Below the pieces are notes generated by a model. It was not told the origin of the DNA. It did no database searches and saw only the letters and a program-made list of their open reading frames with translations. 64,000 nucleotides of DNA from Allosphingosinicella vermicomposti. Lineage in GTDB: Bacteria > Pseudomonadota > Alphaproteobacteria > Sphingomonadales > Sphingomonadaceae. The stretch is from NCBI RefSeq assembly GCF_003012815.1, contig NZ_PXYJ01000003.1, positions 248,001 through 312,000 of the forward strand, written 5' to 3'. The position numbers and the translations under genes were made by a program. This document shows positions 63,087-64,000 of the stretch, piece by piece. Numbering within the stretch: position 1 is the stretch's first letter; every line of letters starts with the position of its first letter.

Positions 63087-64000
63087 TCACAAACCTAAAA
63101 CGAAGCGCAGAGCCGCGCCGACATCCGCGTCGGCGGTGGCGATGTGACCAGGCTGGCGACGGTAAAAAGCATTGGCGCTGACATGCCCGCCAAAGGCCGC
63201 GACGCCATAAGCCGCCTCGAAATCCAGTTCGCGGCCGGTGGGCGCGAGGCTCAGATGCTGCCGTTCGTGGCCAACCGCGCCGGTTTTGTAGTCGTAAGAC
63301 ACCGGCACGTTCATGTCATAGCCCCCCGAACGGACGCGCAGTGGTTGGCTGACGCGCAGGGCAAAATTGTCCCCAGCGCGCCACAGATTGGGCCGCCCCA
63401 AGTCGAAGGAGAAAGCATCGCTGACAAGCCGGCCGCCTTCCACCAGCGTGCTGCCCGCGCCCATGCGCGTCCACCCCCGCCGATAGCTCGCCTCCAGCGC
63501 CCAACCCCCGGCAACCGGGAAGGCAGCCGCCACGTCGAGGAAGCTGGTTGACGAACCGCCGCTGCCGAACAGGCCGGCAAAGCGTCCCCCAAGCACCGTC
63601 TCGCTTTCGCGAAGGGTGTTGAGGCCAAGGCTCAACGTTGCACCTTCGACCGTGCGATCGATCGTTATCCCAGTCAGCCGATAGCGCGCCTGCTCGCCAT
63701 CAACCTCAAATCCGGACCGGTAGACGCCGCCGCTTTCGCTGGTCGCGGTGAGGCCGAAGCCAGCCATGTCCTGCCGCAACGCAAAGCTGCTGGCGTCCGT
63801 GGCATGAAAGCCATGCCGCGCCATCGGATCGCGAGCGACAAGGAAGGCCCCCTGCCCGCGCCCGGCAAGGCGTTGCTGGAGCGCCCGCCCGCTTTCCGAA
63901 AAGCCGTAAGCGGCAGCCATATTTGGTGTTAGGCGTGCAATCGCCATGCCGGCAATCGCCTTGGCTTCGCGATGATCGTCATAGGTAAGCCCCATCTGCG
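63087..64000 (-). CDS. Paralogous S8 protease barrel domain, partial
   Basis: Over 300 residues are in frame from the right edge to the stop at 63087. They align along their whole length with the last 300 residues of the neighbouring protease: LTYDDHREAKAIAGMAIARLTPNMAAAYGFSESGRALQQRLAG, VLGGRFAGLFGSGGSS, LRVSQPLRVRSGGYDMNVPVSYDYKTG and ELDFEAAYGVAAFGGHVSANAFYRRQPGHIATADADVGAALRFVLGL. The protease part, if present, lies beyond the window. A tandem duplicate of the preceding gene. Confidence 0.8.
   Translation of the reverse strand, partial: QMGLTYDDHREAKAIAGMAIARLTPNMAAAYGFSESGRALQQRLAGRGQGAFLVARDPMARHGFHATDASSFALRQDMAGFGLTATSESGGVYRSGFEVDGEQARYRLTGITIDRTVEGATLSLGLNTLRESETVLGGRFAGLFGSGGSSTSFLDVAAAFPVAGGWALEASYRRGWTRMGAGSTLVEGGRLVSDAFSFDLGRPNLWRAGDNFALRVSQPLRVRSGGYDMNVPVSYDYKTGAVGHERQHLSLAPTGRELDFEAAYGVAAFGGHVSANAFYRRQPGHIATADADVGAALRFVLGL

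Overview
The window reads as about 64 kb of chromosome from a high-GC alphaproteobacterium of the order Sphingomonadales. The signs are DDIVVTGQR-type mature N-termini, a COQ9 protein, a ubiquinol-cytochrome c chaperone, a DUF1674 protein, mutS next to glnD, a long TonB-dependent receptor and dense short palindromic intergenic repeats. It is mostly core chromosome. I see no prophage, plasmid, IS element or CRISPR array, and no rRNA or tRNA gene.

Layout. 1-7 kb: purH (cut by the left edge) and rpe on the minus strand, about 3 kb of accessory genes (GNAT, two secreted proteins, an AIG2-like cyclotransferase), then rsmB and htpX. 7-15 kb: a DUF1674 protein, a beta-lactamase-fold hydrolase, gpsA-tsaD, rpmI-rplT, an NTF2-like protein, prs and gltX. 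15-20 kb: a TonB-like protein and the riboflavin cluster ribD-ribE-ribBX-ribH, in which the RibB protein carries an N-terminal helix-turn-helix and a GTP cyclohydrolase II domain lacking its zinc cysteines. 20-30 kb: an Old Yellow Enzyme, an EamA transporter, COQ9, feoAB behind a Fur-box-like site, ssb, DUF177, the cytochrome bc1 chaperone, bamE and maeB. 30-42 kb: mutS-glnD, a TonB-dependent receptor, infC and thrS. 42-54 kb: an SDF symporter with a hydrolase and a TPR protein, a glyoxalase pair, an acyl-CoA synthetase, ggt, pyrD, a DUF885 peptidase and a DEDDh exonuclease. 54-60.7 kb: a suf iron-sulfur assembly operon led by an Rrf2 regulator (rrf2-sufB-orphan-sufC-sufD-sufS-sufT-sufA). 60.7-64 kb: two tandem S8 protease/barrel paralogs, the second cut by the right edge.

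The most unusual structure is the short palindromic repeats (four main families, 25 copies listed). Most lie just after stop codons. Some lie in frame inside conserved genes: one adds about 24 residues to RsmB, one adds 30 residues to SufC, and a pair supplies the SufD C-terminus and stop together with the SufS start and about 27 N-terminal residues. The suf operon carries six elements, plus a divergent second copy of the sufB 3' end followed by an AT-rich orphan gene wedged between sufB and sufC. The second notable item is the HTH-RibB-RibX protein with a perfect 18-bp palindrome 12 bp before its start codon, which suggests self-regulation of flavin synthesis.
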